The position numbers and the translations under genes were made by a program. Source: Rotaria sordida (lineage: Eukaryota > Rotifera > Eurotatoria > Philodinida > Philodinidae). From it: a DNA stretch of 64,000 nt. The stretch lies in the NCBI GenBank assembly GCA_905250125.1, contig CAJNOL010001022.1, forward strand, positions 1 through 64,000. The letters are read 5' to 3'. The notes beneath the pieces are model-generated. The model did not search any database, was not told where the DNA came from, and saw nothing but the letters and a program-made list of their open reading frames with translations. Shown here piece by piece: positions 24,801 through 35,923 of the stretch (position 1 is its first letter; each line of letters begins with the position of its first letter).

Positions 24801-27800
24801 TTGAATAAAATCAGAACAACCATTCGTGAGTTGTAGATTAAGTAATATAGAAAAAAATGTCTGTCATCGAATGGCGAGCGTAGAAGTACGCAAATGGAAA
24901 GATGTGTAGATCAGTGAATCACATGTTTCGATAAGGTCATACCCAAGCTGCAAAATAACCTACTTACGTTTCTTTCTTTTCTCAGACAAGTGTCTTCTTT
25001 ACGTACATGTCGCTTAAAAATGTTACTTTTTCTAACTGCTAATCCTTTAACTCAGGAACAATAAACATCGATTTTGATGTAGCTGTAAGACACTACGAGA
25101 GGAATAGAATTTTAAAAAAAAACATTTTAGAATAGTTTGATCGAAACAAAAGTTATAGTGTAGATACGTGAAAACATCAATTGTACAAAAAGGTTTCAAT
25201 TAACTCATATATATATATATATTATAAATGAATATCGTTTGAAATAAGACGAACGAATTGAAATAAATTTTTATATAGTTTTAGTTATCTCTTGTGAAGT
25301 TTAAAAAATTCCTTTTTCGGATCGATTCAAATTTTGAAAAAACCTAAATCAATTCCACCACTGGTATGCGCCGATGGCATAGTATACTGATTGACTGGTA
25401 TTGACATAAGTTATCAACTTTCCTTGACAATCGAGTGTGTTGCAGAATTATGTGAGAAATTAATTTTTTTTTAGCATTGTAATATTTCAATTACTTCTAT
25501 TATGATTAATATCACTCGAGCTTATCCAATATCTTCCATTGTTTCTATTTAATAGAAAAAGGTCAACTTGATTACTAATTAAGTAAGAGAATAACAAAAT
25601 CACAGTCAGTTTTTCGCAAGTTTGTTTAATTAAGTTCTTATTCTCTGACCTAATCAATAAATAAATTGATCTTTATCTATTAAGTAAAAATGATAAAAAA
25701 AGATTCGACAAACAGAAGTAGCTATAACATGTTACACTACATTGTAGTGCTTGTTACGGTTGTTTTCCTATTCTTTTCCTCTCTCTATCTCTATAAATAC
25801 CCAGGTCAAATAAGCATGGTCGTCTACAGGCGTATACAAAACTCCGCATTCGTCGACCCGGGTGTATATCTGCATATATATATATACATATCTATGAATG
25901 CGCCTCGATGTACACTTGCAAACGCGATCTTTATTTTATAAGAGATGAAAACGACTAATTACTGCAATATATGACATAGACAAATATATATATAAAGAAC
26001 GAAAAAAACAAGATAGACTAATTAAAGATCAAAGAGAGATGAAAGACAATATAACATAACACCACCCAGGCAGACAAAATCTCTACAAAAAAAAATGCGA
26101 TAACGATTCGTTATGACGCCGTTTTAACAATATCTCCGACGCGTCTATACACATTTTTATCAGTTTTTACAAATATTAATGCATTCAAAATGCTGAGTAT
26201 GTTAAAATGTGAAAATTTAAGTTGAAAAACGAGTTTTTTTTTTAGCTGATTTTACTGCGTTAAGCATTAACTTGTTAATATCTATTGTTTTTAATGAGAC
26301 TTAAAGTGTGTTGACTGATTTACTTTCTTAATTGTCATTAAACGTTCAATATTTTGTCATTGAAAAATGCATCTTTTATAATAACTATTGTGAATAATCA
26401 TTTAATTAAACATTGCCATTACTCGTATTAGAGATGAGATTTATTCTGAAGCGTATATTAATAGTATATGATAAAGTTACTTGATTTTTGAAAGATAAAT
26501 TCAAAAGTATTTCTTTTTAGTAGATATAAAAAAAAACTCATAATAATATGAGCCTTTATTTTGAAGACAATAAAGATATTTGCAGCTCAGAAATTATCAT
26601 GGCCATCTCTTAATGAATCTTGAAGTATAGAATTGTTGCTTTTTCATCAAATAGATCGCTTAGTTTAAAAATTCGAATGTGTAAAAATGTGTTTCATTTG
26701 ATATCACTATAACAGTGCTGAATACGTTAATTTTTCACAAAACTATGCGACAAATGTGATTGTCAAGAAAAATTGTTATGTGAATGATAGCTAATGTCAA
26801 TACCGATGGATCAACAATATTGGTTTATGTCTATGCGAGAACATACAAATATTTTGCAATGAACTTTCGTATGTCCATGCGAGGCAATATTACGATAGGC
26901 GAAAAAACGAAGCACGTGTAGCAGACATGCATGAACATGCAGGAGGTTTTTTCTGCCTAAAATAACATTTGAATATACTTATTTTACTTCATAAAACAAA
27001 CTTCTACACCATTTCTACCATTAAAGTATATTAGGAGTGTGACAAAAATTGGAGAATATAAGGATTGTTGAATAGTTACTAGTTACGTGCTCCTTTAGGA
27101 AAGGGAAGTTATGCGATAAGTAAAGATTTCGTAAAGTAAATCTCATTTTATGTTAGTTACAATTTTCGAAAACTTCGATCAAAGCTTGCTGATGTAGAAG
27201 AATCTATGTTTCTACGTTAATTCTTCAATCAATCTGATTTCGACAAGATTTTCTCTACTTCGATACAGGCTTAGCAGAATTTTATCTGAATCATCTAAGA
27301 GAGAGCTCTTTCTAATCCTTGATTGACTCGAACAACAATATGTTTTGATCGTACTGGAGTAAAGCACAAACTTGCTGAGAACCGATTGGTTGAGGAACTA
27401 ACATAGAACCACAGATTCTTCGACTTTAATAAGTTTTGCTCAAAGCAAGGATGTGACATCCGCTACTTCTGAAATTAGTTCACCATTTCCCTGCCTTTGA
27501 AGGTTGTCCACGCAATACTTCTTTTTATGGCATCCAATCACTCTGATCTCGGTGATGAGGAAACCTTTTCGAATGTGAAATCACTTTTCAACTGACGAGG
27601 GAAGGTCCCCGAGTGTGAATCGCCGTTTCGAATGGGAGATATTCAAGTTTGTAGAGCTCGACGAGATGAGTCTAGTGGCATAAACAATTTTTCCCGACGC
27701 AGCTAGAAACTAGAAAAACAGGTAGGATAATTATGAAAAATCATATAGGAAACATTGAAATTTTAACCATATTGCAATCCAACAGAGCTATATATAACCA

Positions 27801-28059
27801 TTGATTTCGTCACTTTTGACTATCAACTCTAGTAAAATAGACCAAAAAATGTATAGCTATGCCTGATTTTGCATATGTTATTGATGAGATCAATGAACAA
27901 TTAAATTATTTGCAAAGTATATTCCGAAAAATGTCAATAATCTTATGAGAGTAAAGTCGATACATTTCGAACTACAAGCCATCCTGACTTGCATATTTTT
28001 AGTATGTGACGGTCTTTATGCTTGATAGTTCATGTTTTTTTTATTTGAAAATATATGTT
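21896..28059. other. gene-poor region
   Basis: About 6 kb with no supported gene. Short host-like stretches occur near 22800-22910 (frame with ELSEDLIIHYSFERLMVETE) and 23003-23149 (acidic tail SESSDDEDHI); they could be remains of exons but match nothing I recognise. A TG run lies near 22745. The frame at 25690-25941 has a hydrophobic stretch but no other support. Sequence at 27180-27720 is GC-richer than its surroundings and could be an old repeat. Confidence 0.45.
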
Positions 28060-28754
28060 TCATATGGGATCAATGAAAGTGATAAGCACAAAAAAAAAAT
28101 GTTCGAAACATAGTGTTCGTCGACAATGACTGCAACAAATGAATATGTGTTGATCACAATTATTGTATGAGCAAGTGTCGGCTAGCGAAGAGAAGTAGAC
28201 TTCTATTACATGGATGTGAGTGTGAGTGTGACTAAGGAGAAGGTCTACACACACACCCAAATATTATCTCAATATCTTACCAATATTATTAAATAAACGA
28301 GATGAAGCCATTGTCTTTTCTTTTTCTTCTGAAAGAAAAACATGCATAATCATAATCAAATTAAATTTGTTTAGTTATTTTGTTTTTATTAGCAAATAGT
28401 TCCAGAAACAAAACGAAACCATATGAAAATTCTTCATATCTCTATCGATAGAAAAAGAAAATGCATCACTATTTAATCTATCTATCTACTACAATAACAA
28501 ATCAATGTAATAAAATACATAGAAAAAGATTAAATAACAATAAACTTTGAAAACAAAAAAAAAATTACATGTATACTTTTAAATAAATCGAAATCCACTT
28601 GAAAAAAATATGAGCACCGTTTTTTTTTAGACAAAACAAAACGTGTATAAAGTTTAGCACCGTTCAGATATTGTTCACCATTGAGTTTTAATGAATTTGA
28701 TGTATCACTGTTCTTTGCTACTGCAGCAGCAATTGCTTCGGATGCTGGAACAGT
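28060..28754 (-). CDS. 3' part of a gene with a Cys/His zinc-binding motif
   Basis: Three minus-strand exons with compatible phases: 28754-28643, 28328-28281 and 28181-28060 (282 nt, 93 residues plus stop). The first begins after an AG acceptor in the middle of a protein (SEAIAAAVAKNSD), so the 5' part lies upstream, towards or within the assembly gap. The last exon carries TCSYNNCDQHIFICCSHCRR followed by TLCFEH: a C-x4-C, C-x2-C, C-x4-C-x2-H arrangement that suggests a small zinc-binding module. It then ends in a hydrophobic tail. The donor of the first exon (GTTTTG) is weak. An in-frame Met lies in the second exon, so a shorter product starting MASSRLF is possible. Function unknown. Confidence 0.45.
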
Positions 28755-28858
28755 CTATAAAGAAATTATTTATATCATAGGAAAAAAAAATGTTTTTCAA
28801 TTACTATAATTTGATTTTGTTGTAATTAATCAAAATATATCTTATTTTTTTCATTTAG

Positions 28859-28918
28859 GGTTCGCGAATGGATACCAGTAAAGATGGTGAATCATCTGAA
28901 CCTGTTTCTACTCGACAG
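28859..28918 (+). CDS. isolated exon cut off by the assembly gap
   Basis: A 60-nt segment bounded by a good acceptor (TTTCATTTAG) and a good donor (CAG followed by GTAATT). It encodes GSRMDTSKDGESSEPVSTRQ. The remainder of any such gene would lie in the gap starting 38 bp downstream. It runs opposite to the zinc-motif gene. Could also be a 5' exon whose ATG is at 28868. Confidence 0.3.
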
Positions 28919-28956
28919 GTAATTAAGTTTTGGAGAAGTGTGATTAAACTCATCGG

Positions 28957-29056
28957 NNNNNNNNNNNNNNNNNNNNNNNNNNNNNNNNNNNNNNNNNNNN
29001 NNNNNNNNNNNNNNNNNNNNNNNNNNNNNNNNNNNNNNNNNNNNNNNNNNNNNNNN
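28957..29056. other. assembly gap of 100 N
   Basis: Exactly 100 undetermined bases, the usual placeholder for a gap of unknown size. The sequences on its two sides may not be adjacent in the genome. Confidence 1.
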
Positions 29057-29080
29057 TTTTATTTATTAACCTACTATATA

Positions 29081-29886
29081 TAGCGAGATAGTCCGGAACG
29101 TGCTGCATCTTTTGGTATATTTGCATTAAACATCAGATGTAGTTCAAACTGTAAACGATATATTAGAAAAAAAAAAGCGGCATTTTTTTTCGCTGTACAA
29201 AACCGACTGTCCATAATGTTGTAACATTTTTTATTTTGCATTTATCTTGGCTTTGGTAAACAATAAAATCTTGAATTTTTTTCTAAAAGATGCGCCGTAA
29301 AAAGCTTTATAAAAAGTGTATGATTGAATTTCTTTTTACGTGTTTTAATAGTTTTTTTATATTCAAAATGAACAACCTACAATGACAGTGTCCCCCTCCA
29401 TCATATTGAAAATGTTTTGGACACTATTCTAATTCGCCATCGGAATTGATCCATACAGTTTTTGTAGAGCTTTCGACGGCACATCTGTCTAAAAAAAAAT
29501 TCAGTGTTCTGTTAGTTCCTCAAGTCGAGATATATGCAAAATAAAAGCGTCTTCCAAACATTTTTCATATAATGAAAAGTGATGCTGTCATGTAGGTTGT
29601 TCATTTTGAATATAAGAAAAACTATTAAAACACGTAAAAAGAAATTCAATCATGCACTTTTTATAGAGCTTTTTATGGTGCATCTTTTAGAAAAAAATTC
29701 AAAGTTTTATCATTTATCAAAGGCAAGATAAATGCAAAATAAAAAAATGTTACAACATTATGGATACCCTGTACACAGAAAAAAAATCTCCCTTTTTTTT
29801 CTAATACTTCGTTTACAGTTTGAACTGCATTTAATGTTCAACGTAAATATACAAAAAGATGCAGCACGTTTCAGGCTTTCTTCTTA
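29081..29886. mobile_element. inverted-repeat (foldback) element
   Basis: Arms at about 29081-29400 and 29590-29886 are imperfect reverse complements. The left carries GGAACGTGCTGCATCTTTT near 29095, mirrored by AAAAGATGCAGCACGTTTC near 29855. Further matches include AACCTACA..GACAG near 29380 and CTGTCATGTAGGTT near 29590. TA lies outside both ends. No coding capacity. Confidence 0.75.
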
Positions 29887-29906
29887 TAAATAGTGTACTA
29901 ATACAT

Positions 29907-29957
29907 AAGTAACGCTCGTCGCTACGACTCGCTCTATCCTCGACTGAAGGGTTAGAA
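29907..29957 (+). repeat. relic of the left end of the 42-kb / 53-kb element
   Basis: The sequence AAGTAACGCTCGTCG, then ACTCGCTCTATCC and CGACTGAAGG, aligns with the left end of the two minisatellite-bearing elements (AAGTAACACTCATCG, GATTCGCTTGACCC, AGACTGAGG). Only this short end is present, so it is a fragment or a diverged relative. Confidence 0.5.
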
Positions 29958-30630
29958 GCACTTATACGCTAGTCCACTTTATCAAGACAGTTACTGATAA
30001 TATCGCATGTAAATGGGTACCTTCATATAATAAGACTTGAGGACCTATGGATATATATATAGAAGTTTTAAGGCCATGTTCTTTTAATCCTAATGTTCTT
30101 TTGACCTTGCCACAAACCAACAAACGCATTTTTTTTCATATGACCCTCCATTCAGTCGATGGAATAAAAGACAAAAAAAAAATCAAAGGGTATACTTTCA
30201 ATTTTCGTGGACTGTATGACTTATAAGAGTCTAACTGTTCATTTAATTTGTTTGATCGATTGAGGCACAATCCGTGTTGACAACTAAAGCTTTTATCATA
30301 TATAAAATATTCAGAAATAATGCGTGTTACGTCATCTGTTGAAGTTTCTTGCCATGGCACACTATTATTACCAGTTACTTGTCTGCCAAAAAGCAAATAT
30401 AAAGTATCGAGACAGTATTATGCTCCTTCGCAGAAAGAAAACGAGAGCAACGTTAAAGTTATTTTTCAACCAAATAGAAAGAAAAAATAAATTGTCGTTC
30501 TCTTTTGCAGTACGAGTGCACAATAAAACTTTTTTCCCACTTTGGATCACGTACTGTTCGGACATATAAGTAGTTTATCAAAAAGAAATACTAAACATCA
30601 ACTGGCACACATATAACAATCCTCGGTTAA
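29958..30630. other. intergenic, no clear gene
   Basis: A minus-strand frame at 30136-30396 (about 86 residues, three Cys) overlaps plus-strand frames and matches nothing recognised. Otherwise spacer before the ZZ-finger pseudogene. Confidence 0.4.
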
Positions 30631-31512
30631 ATGATAATGGCTATTTATTATACGGATATGTTTATTGGTCAGCGTATTCTTGATCCTTCTGTAAAGAGTA
30701 GAATAAAGGAAGAAGAATCACTAAAATTTACTTTATGTTTTACTCCAAGGAAAGAATATCTATCTGTATTTGGGGCTGAATTGTCTGGTAGGACTATCAT
30801 GTATGGAACTTATGATGGATCGACACAATTAGCTTCTATAATCGAACTAATAGACAATGTAAAAACATACAAGTATCAATGTAAATTAATGGTTGACAAA
30901 ACAAATGAGTAAATCTATTTGCGTGGGTCTTGGAATTCATTGATCGATGAAGATTTTTTCGGTGAATTAATAATGACAAGTGAAGCAGATGTTCCATTTA
31001 ATTCTATATCAGGAATATGGGTGGGTGAAGCACAACCAGCTGAAGAACTTGCTGACTTTTTCATTCCTATTAATCCAATCCGTTGGTACGCTACCCTATT
31101 TCGAAAAGACGATTAACATGATACATGTTTGGTAGTGGTTACTTGAATGATTCAACCGATATTCCTAATCAACCTCTTTTATTTTTTTCATTGGATGGAA
31201 CAGGTACATTAGATGATATGAAAATTATTAAAAAATACATAACAACGGATCATAGAGTTGAATACTGAGGTAAACTGATTGAATATGAAAATGGTAGTTA
31301 TTCATATGTGGGTCATTGGTCAAATGCCGTTGCATATAGTTATGGATCATTTATGGCTATACAATATTGTTTCAATCCAATTATTTCATATCGACTTGAT
31401 ATTTATTTATGTGAAGTGTGTAGAAATATTCTTCATCCTGGTGATAATCGCTGGTTTTGCTCTCAATGTCATTTTAGCACATGTCCTGAATGTAATCATC
31501 ATAAACTAATGA
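30631..31512 (+). pseudogene. broken gene with C-terminal ZZ-type zinc finger
   Basis: A host-like coding stretch runs through SRIKEEESLKFTLCF, RGSWNSLIDEDFFGEL, ISGIWVGEAQPAEELADFF and SYSYVGHWSNAVAYSYGSF. It ends in CEVCRNILHPGDNRWFCSQC followed by CPEC and HH, the Cys pattern of a ZZ zinc finger. It is interrupted by a TAA at 30910, a TAA near 31114 with a change of frame, and a TGA at 31266 between ...RVEY and GKLIEY. No introns that would remove these stops are apparent, so it is a pseudogene. The intact ancestor is not identified beyond the ZZ finger. Confidence 0.65.
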
Positions 31513-31568
31513 AATTATATTTAAAGATATTTTTCATATATTCACGAATTTACGATATTTAAATTTTT

Positions 31569-32626
31569 GTCCATCTTCAATTTGTTATCAACGACTATCA
31601 TTTTTTACTTCACCTAGTTTCATTTCTACAAATTTGTTAGAATTACATGTCTATTTGAATACTTTTACTGATTGTCTTTATTTACTTGATGGTCGTTTCA
31701 GTCAACTTCATACACTTTATGTTAATATTGATTTTATTTGTACTTCGGACCTAATAGTCAACAATAGAGTAGATTATTTTTAATTTATTTAAATAAATTT
31801 TTTGTTTTTCTGGGAAAAACTATTTAATTTAAAATGCTTTTCGCTATATTCCAACGACGAAACAAATAGTTATGATGAATTAATTCTACCACTTTTACAA
31901 CGAATGTCGAACTTAGAAAAATTTCATTTATATTTTGTTGCTTATGGAAGAGAAACATTTTTTGATGGTAATGAATTGAATATGAATATTATTGATTATA
32001 TGCCGCTATTAAGTAAATTTACATTTAATATTCGGTCATTCAGTCCTTGTTATAATTAAATTAATTTACCACCGAATGAAGATATTCAAAAAACATTCAG
32101 AGACTTTAAAGATCAGCAAATTATCTATTGTGCTAATTATTTTCCAATGCCACAATATGGTGAATGTCATCTTTATTCATATCCATATCAACTGCAACAT
32201 TATGATCGTATAACAAATAATTTTCCAGGTGGAATATTTACAAGTGTTTGTAAAGTGTCATTATAGGATAAATGTCCTTTTGAGCATGAATTTTTTCTTC
32301 GAATTACTTAATCATTTCCATTATTGGAATTTTTATCTATAAATAATACAAAAGGACAAAATAATAAACAGTTTAGAAAATCAAAAAATGAAGATCAAGA
32401 TTTATCAATCATTAAATATCTGCATCTTAAAGAGCTTAAACTTATGAGAACTCATATAGATTATCTTGGTCAATTCTTACTTGATATTAAAACATGTTTA
32501 CCAAATAATGTTTATCTTCTTACCAATTATCTATATTTGAAAAGAGTGACACGTAATTTTACAAGAAAAACAACACGATGTAATTGTGCAAATAACTCAG
32601 TGCCATATTTTTTTCTACTAGATTAA
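31569..32626 (+). pseudogene. broken F-box/LRR-like gene
   Basis: Leucine-rich-repeat-like segments read in order: NLLELHVYLNTFTDCLYLLD, RFSQLHTLYVNIDF, LNLKCF-type strands, LPLLQRMSNLEKFHLYFV, IIDYMPLLSKFTFNIRSF, then FPGGIFTSVCKVSL, LHLKELKLMRTHIDYLGQF and CLPNNVYLLTNYLYLKRVTR. I recall this order from the large F-box/LRR-like families of bdelloid genomes. The N-terminal F-box is not present. Stops interrupt it near 31782, 32057, 32266 and 32308, with a frame change near 31790. It follows the ZZ-finger pseudogene by about 60 bp but appears to be a separate gene. Confidence 0.65.
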
Positions 32627-33403
32627 AATTCTCTGAACGTTTAAAAGACTATATGCCCCATAAAAAAATATTATTGATTATTATCAGTTTATTATTTAAA
32701 TAATACTGGTTAAAAGCAAATTGATTTCCATAAAATAAAATTATTGACTAAATAGAGAAGAGAATGATATAGTTGAAAATAGATATTGACGAGCATAGTT
32801 TGTTATATACGAAAATGTGATTATCTATTTGGAAATACATATTTCAGAAAACGAAAATGAAACCACAGATGGAAAAGAATATTGACAAAAAATAAATTAT
32901 TGAAGGTCACCATTGATAGATTTGATGGAATAAGAATGAGTCATGATATAAAATGGGAACTATGTGAATAAAATTATTAGAAATTAGTATGCTTTCATAT
33001 ATCATATGTTTTCAGTTAAAATAGGCAATAGAACATCAATGATTCAGGCCTATTGCAAACGAGAATAAACCAATAAATAAAAGACAAAAAGAAAATAATA
33101 TCTATCGTTTACATATTCATGTAATTGTCATCATTATAAATATATAAGATTAGTATGTTGAGCTCTTTTCTGTTGGTGAATTTGAAATAATTCGCAAGAA
33201 ATTAATGGAAAATTTGATTTTGTAGTGAATTTGGAAAGAAGGAATGTTTTACGTAAAAGTCAACGAAGATATAAGAGATAATAATAATATTACTAATATC
33301 AGCGCTAGCAGTCAGTGCACTCGGATGTTTTTTGAATAACTTTCGATAGGAACAAGTTAGAGATCTGCAGTTTTTAGCAATTGAAAGAGAAGACATGAAG
33401 CTG
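32627..33403. other. intergenic spacer
   Basis: AT-rich, no gene seen. Confidence 0.5.
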
Positions 33404-33786
33404 TCTTTTTCTCCGAAAATGTATAAGACAAAATTGTTTTAAAACCAATCATCTCCGAGAAACATTTGAAAAAATGCATGAAACTGGTCTGCCGTTCTGA
33501 TGAAATTTTGAAAAAAAGTTAAAAGATTTAGGTGAAAATCAGCACAATTTTGTATTATTTGAGTAAGCTAGTACATGATTTCGTTGGTTCAGCGTTAGAA
33601 TGTAAAATGATAACAATTCGCGTTGTGTCTTAAACTATAGATCTGACGTCCCTCTATCCAAATCATGTGTCAAAATCAAAATTTTATCAGAATGGCAGAC
33701 CATTTTCATGCATTTTTCCAAATGTTTTCCGGGGATGATTGGTTTTAAAAAGATTTTGTCTTATACATTTTCGGAGAAAAAGATAC
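33404..33786. mobile_element. short foldback element
   Basis: Arms at about 33404-33515 and 33665-33786 are reverse complements (TTTTTCTCCGAAAATGTATA on the left; TATACATTTTCGGAGAAAAA on the right). The spacer is about 150 bp. Termini and target duplication not resolved. Confidence 0.75.
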
Positions 33787-35923
33787 TCCTATATTGAGAG
33801 AAAAGCATGAATCACTTCTCTTAAAATGGATGTCATTTATTGAAATAAAGTAGTTGCATACAGAATCCTTCTCTTTTCACTCTTCCTTTTCTTTGATTGG
33901 TGCATTTTTACTTTATTTGCTTCTTCCTTTTCTTTGTTTTTTCCTGCCCTTAAAAAATTTACGAGCGTTCTATTTCACTTTTTTTTCTCTTCTCTCTCTG
34001 GTTTACTTGATTCTTCTTAAATTTCAACATTTTTTGTGATTTTTTTTTTACTTTTTGCCCATTTGTCTTGGTGTTTACTCTTTCATATTCCCACGAGCAG
34101 ATTCAATATTCGTTATAATGATATTAGTGGCGACTGTAAAATTCATTACATTTATGTTGTGCTTAATGGTTAAATATCAGAATTTTTCCTTATACTATTA
34201 TTATGAAGCACTTCTGAGTGTTACATTTACAAGCAAAATAAAAAAAAACCGACTGATGATGATGTGGACGTAGTTCTATCTCAAATACAATCTTTACTAG
34301 ATGAAACACCTCCTTTTTATTCATTATATTTTCGACCATGGTTGTGTTCAACCATATCAATATTCAAGAAAATGAATCCATTGATTCATCGCCTTAATTT
34401 CCAAGATCTAATAAGATAGGCTGACATTCTATTGAACCGAAACTGATCTAACTTCTCTTTTCGAGAAGATCTCGACGCATGACTATCAAATATGATTTTT
34501 CAAATCTTCAATCAATAATATCTCAATATCTTTCATTTCCTCGAAATCTTGTTCTATCATACATTAGAAATATTTCCGTCTGTCACAGAAACACAAATCA
34601 ATGTAGGAACATGTTGTTGAACACGTCATTGTTGCTGTTGTATATCATGTCTCTGATAGTTTATTTAAAAACCTTTCACAAGCAACAACGCTTCCCTCTC
34701 TGTGTCGCCCAAAGATTATTACTGCACCAATCTATTTCATGCTTCTCATTATAATTCTACAATGAATCGAACTGATTCTCCTACGATCCTTGACATGTCT
34801 ATTCAATATATCATAGGTACTAATGAGATTGCTTCGATGTGAAATCGATGAACGCGGCAAAGATCTTCATATTAAGCGATGTCTGGAGAATCCGGTGTGA
34901 TTCTTTAGAAATGATTGATATATCGGATTTTTAAAAGTAGTACTTCAATTCATTTGAAGTTGGCCAACTATAAAACATCCTATTGGAGGAGGAGGAGAAC
35001 CATTCTGCATATCAGTTAATCACTAGCTCTATCTTATATTAAAAATACAAGAGAAGAAATACTCCTGTGACACACCATTCTCGGCAAATAAAGTTTTATT
35101 TCTGCTAGATAGTTTTCATTATTCGTTTATATTGAAAATACCCATTGTCGTCCAAAATATTTCATATCCTGGAAACCAAAGAATTATCTTGTATCAGCTT
35201 GTTGGAGAAAACATAACTTAGTTTTGATCAGTGTTTGTTCTCTTAGGCCATTGCAATAGATTGCTTCATTTCATCATTCTTTTAATTTTCAAAAAAGCCT
35301 TCTGGCTTTTCATCTCGAGGTGGTCGTTCTCAAACTAATGAATTTGGCCTCGCTCTCAAACTAATGAATTTGGCCTCGCTCTCTTTTTATCACGCTACAA
35401 TTCAATCAATTCATTAACTATATTTTGTTTTTTTTTTCTTCATTTGGATAAGTGTATATGGAAAATAGTAGAACGTCATTCAAGAAATAAGTTCCTCTTT
35501 GAACTATTTTTAGCTTTCAAAAAGCCATTTGATTTGAAAAAAGAGATACAGTATTGAGCAGAAATGCTGAGACGTACGAAAATGGGGATAAGTTCAGACT
35601 TTTTTTACTATGAAACTTTCAGAAGAAATGCAACGCAATAAACTGTAATCGTAAATATTAACTCGTTCTCGATTGATTGATATGAAGAAATTTCATTCAA
35701 AGATTGCAATTAGCATATTATTATTCAGCTCGACGAGCTCTCTCAACCATATGCAAAATAATGAGAAAATATTTCTGCGCATTTTTTTTTCATTATCGGA
35801 ATGCTATTAAAAAAAGAGTTGCTATTGTTTAACTGTTCATTCTGTGAGTTTCTAAAAGGAAAGATACAGCCAAAGAAAAAGGAACGGTGAGTCTAGTCCT
35901 AATCTTTTCTCGACAACACTATA
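33787..35923. other. unclassified region upstream of the three-unit membrane protein gene
   Basis: Contains scattered frames (for example 34055-34273, hydrophobic, and 34479-34754) and a stretch near 34260-34420 reading VVLSQIQSLLDETPPFYSLY. None has a recognised motif or coherent structure. The region also contains the 26-bp duplication listed separately. Confidence 0.4.
35329..35380 (+). repeat. 26-bp perfect tandem duplication
   Basis: Two consecutive identical 26-bp units beginning CTCAAACTAATG and ending GGCCTCGCT. Recent slippage-type duplication, no other meaning evident. Confidence 0.9.

Noticed and set aside
31266-31268. TGA as selenocysteine in the ZZ-finger gene
   Set aside because: Other stops and a frame change in the same gene show decay, and no SECIS-like hairpin was noticed.
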